Assembly: GCF_027484545.1 (NCBI RefSeq)
Contig: NZ_JAIXST010000303.1
Span: 1 to 33,052, forward strand
Length of the DNA: 33,052 bases
Direction: 5' to 3'
DNA from: Runella sp.
GTDB lineage: Bacteria > Bacteroidota > Bacteroidia > Cytophagales > Spirosomataceae
The position numbers and the translations under genes are program-made. Positions 33,051 to 33,052 of the stretch are shown piece after piece. The stretch's first letter is position 1. Every line of letters begins with the position of its first letter. The notes beneath the pieces were generated by a model. That model worked only from the letters and a program-made list of their open reading frames with translations. It was not told where the DNA came from and ran no database searches.

Positions 33051-33052
33051 TC

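Overview
The window looks like a chromosomal segment of a member of the Bacteroidota, most likely the Cytophagales (Spirosomaceae-like, e.g. Runella or a relative; genus is inference). The reasons are a SusC/SusD outer-membrane pair, a type IX secretion (gliding-motility type) C-terminal domain, TAnnTTTG-type promoter boxes, almost no Shine-Dalgarno sites, and several AraC regulators with an FCRYFKK-type helix-turn-helix. I found no rRNA, tRNA, CRISPR array, transposase, integrase or phage module.

Layout. 1-4.6 kb: an orphan MntA-like nucleotidyltransferase, a broken extra copy of the start of dnaE, the intact dnaE (DNA polymerase III alpha) and a DUF2442 gene. 4.7-9 kb: a small membrane protein, an exported SGNH hydrolase, a fatty acid desaturase (minus), an exported coiled-coil protein and an AraC regulator (minus). 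9-12.1 kb: a SNF2/RapA-type helicase behind a consensus promoter. 12.1-14.5 kb: an exact-but-one-base 140-bp tandem duplication, then a large T9SS-sorted Ig-like protein (minus). 14.6-15.2 kb: a 3-methyladenine DNA glycosylase. 15.3-20.9 kb: a minus-strand run of SDR oxidoreductase, ROK kinase, SIS-domain protein, exported RidA-like protein, GNAT acetyltransferase and MetE-like protein. Two small repeat-flanked genes are wedged into it: a four-helix-bundle (S23/IVS type) gene and a GxxExxY gene. 21-21.9 kb: a GNAT-like-fold protein with an octamer repeat expanded in frame. 22.1-31.7 kb: SusC, SusD, an FG-GAP protein and a very large FG-GAP/ASPIC-UnbV lipoprotein. 31.7-33 kb: two adjacent AraC regulators, both apparently broken, converging on that cluster.

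How it fits together. The SusCD/FG-GAP cluster is probably an outer-membrane nutrient-uptake locus whose neighbouring AraC regulators have decayed. SDR-ROK-SIS-RidA-GNAT looks like a sugar or amino-sugar utilisation operon later interrupted by the two small cassettes.

The most distinctive theme is repeat DNA acting on genes. It includes a partial duplication of the dnaE start carrying a 16-bp palindromic insertion, a 140-bp duplication at a T9SS gene end, and an AATGAGTG octamer found both between genes and inside a coding region. Two different palindromes are read through in frame inside the 1102-aa lipoprotein, and long inverted repeats border the GxxExxY and four-helix-bundle genes. I did not find a convincing wholly new multi-gene system.
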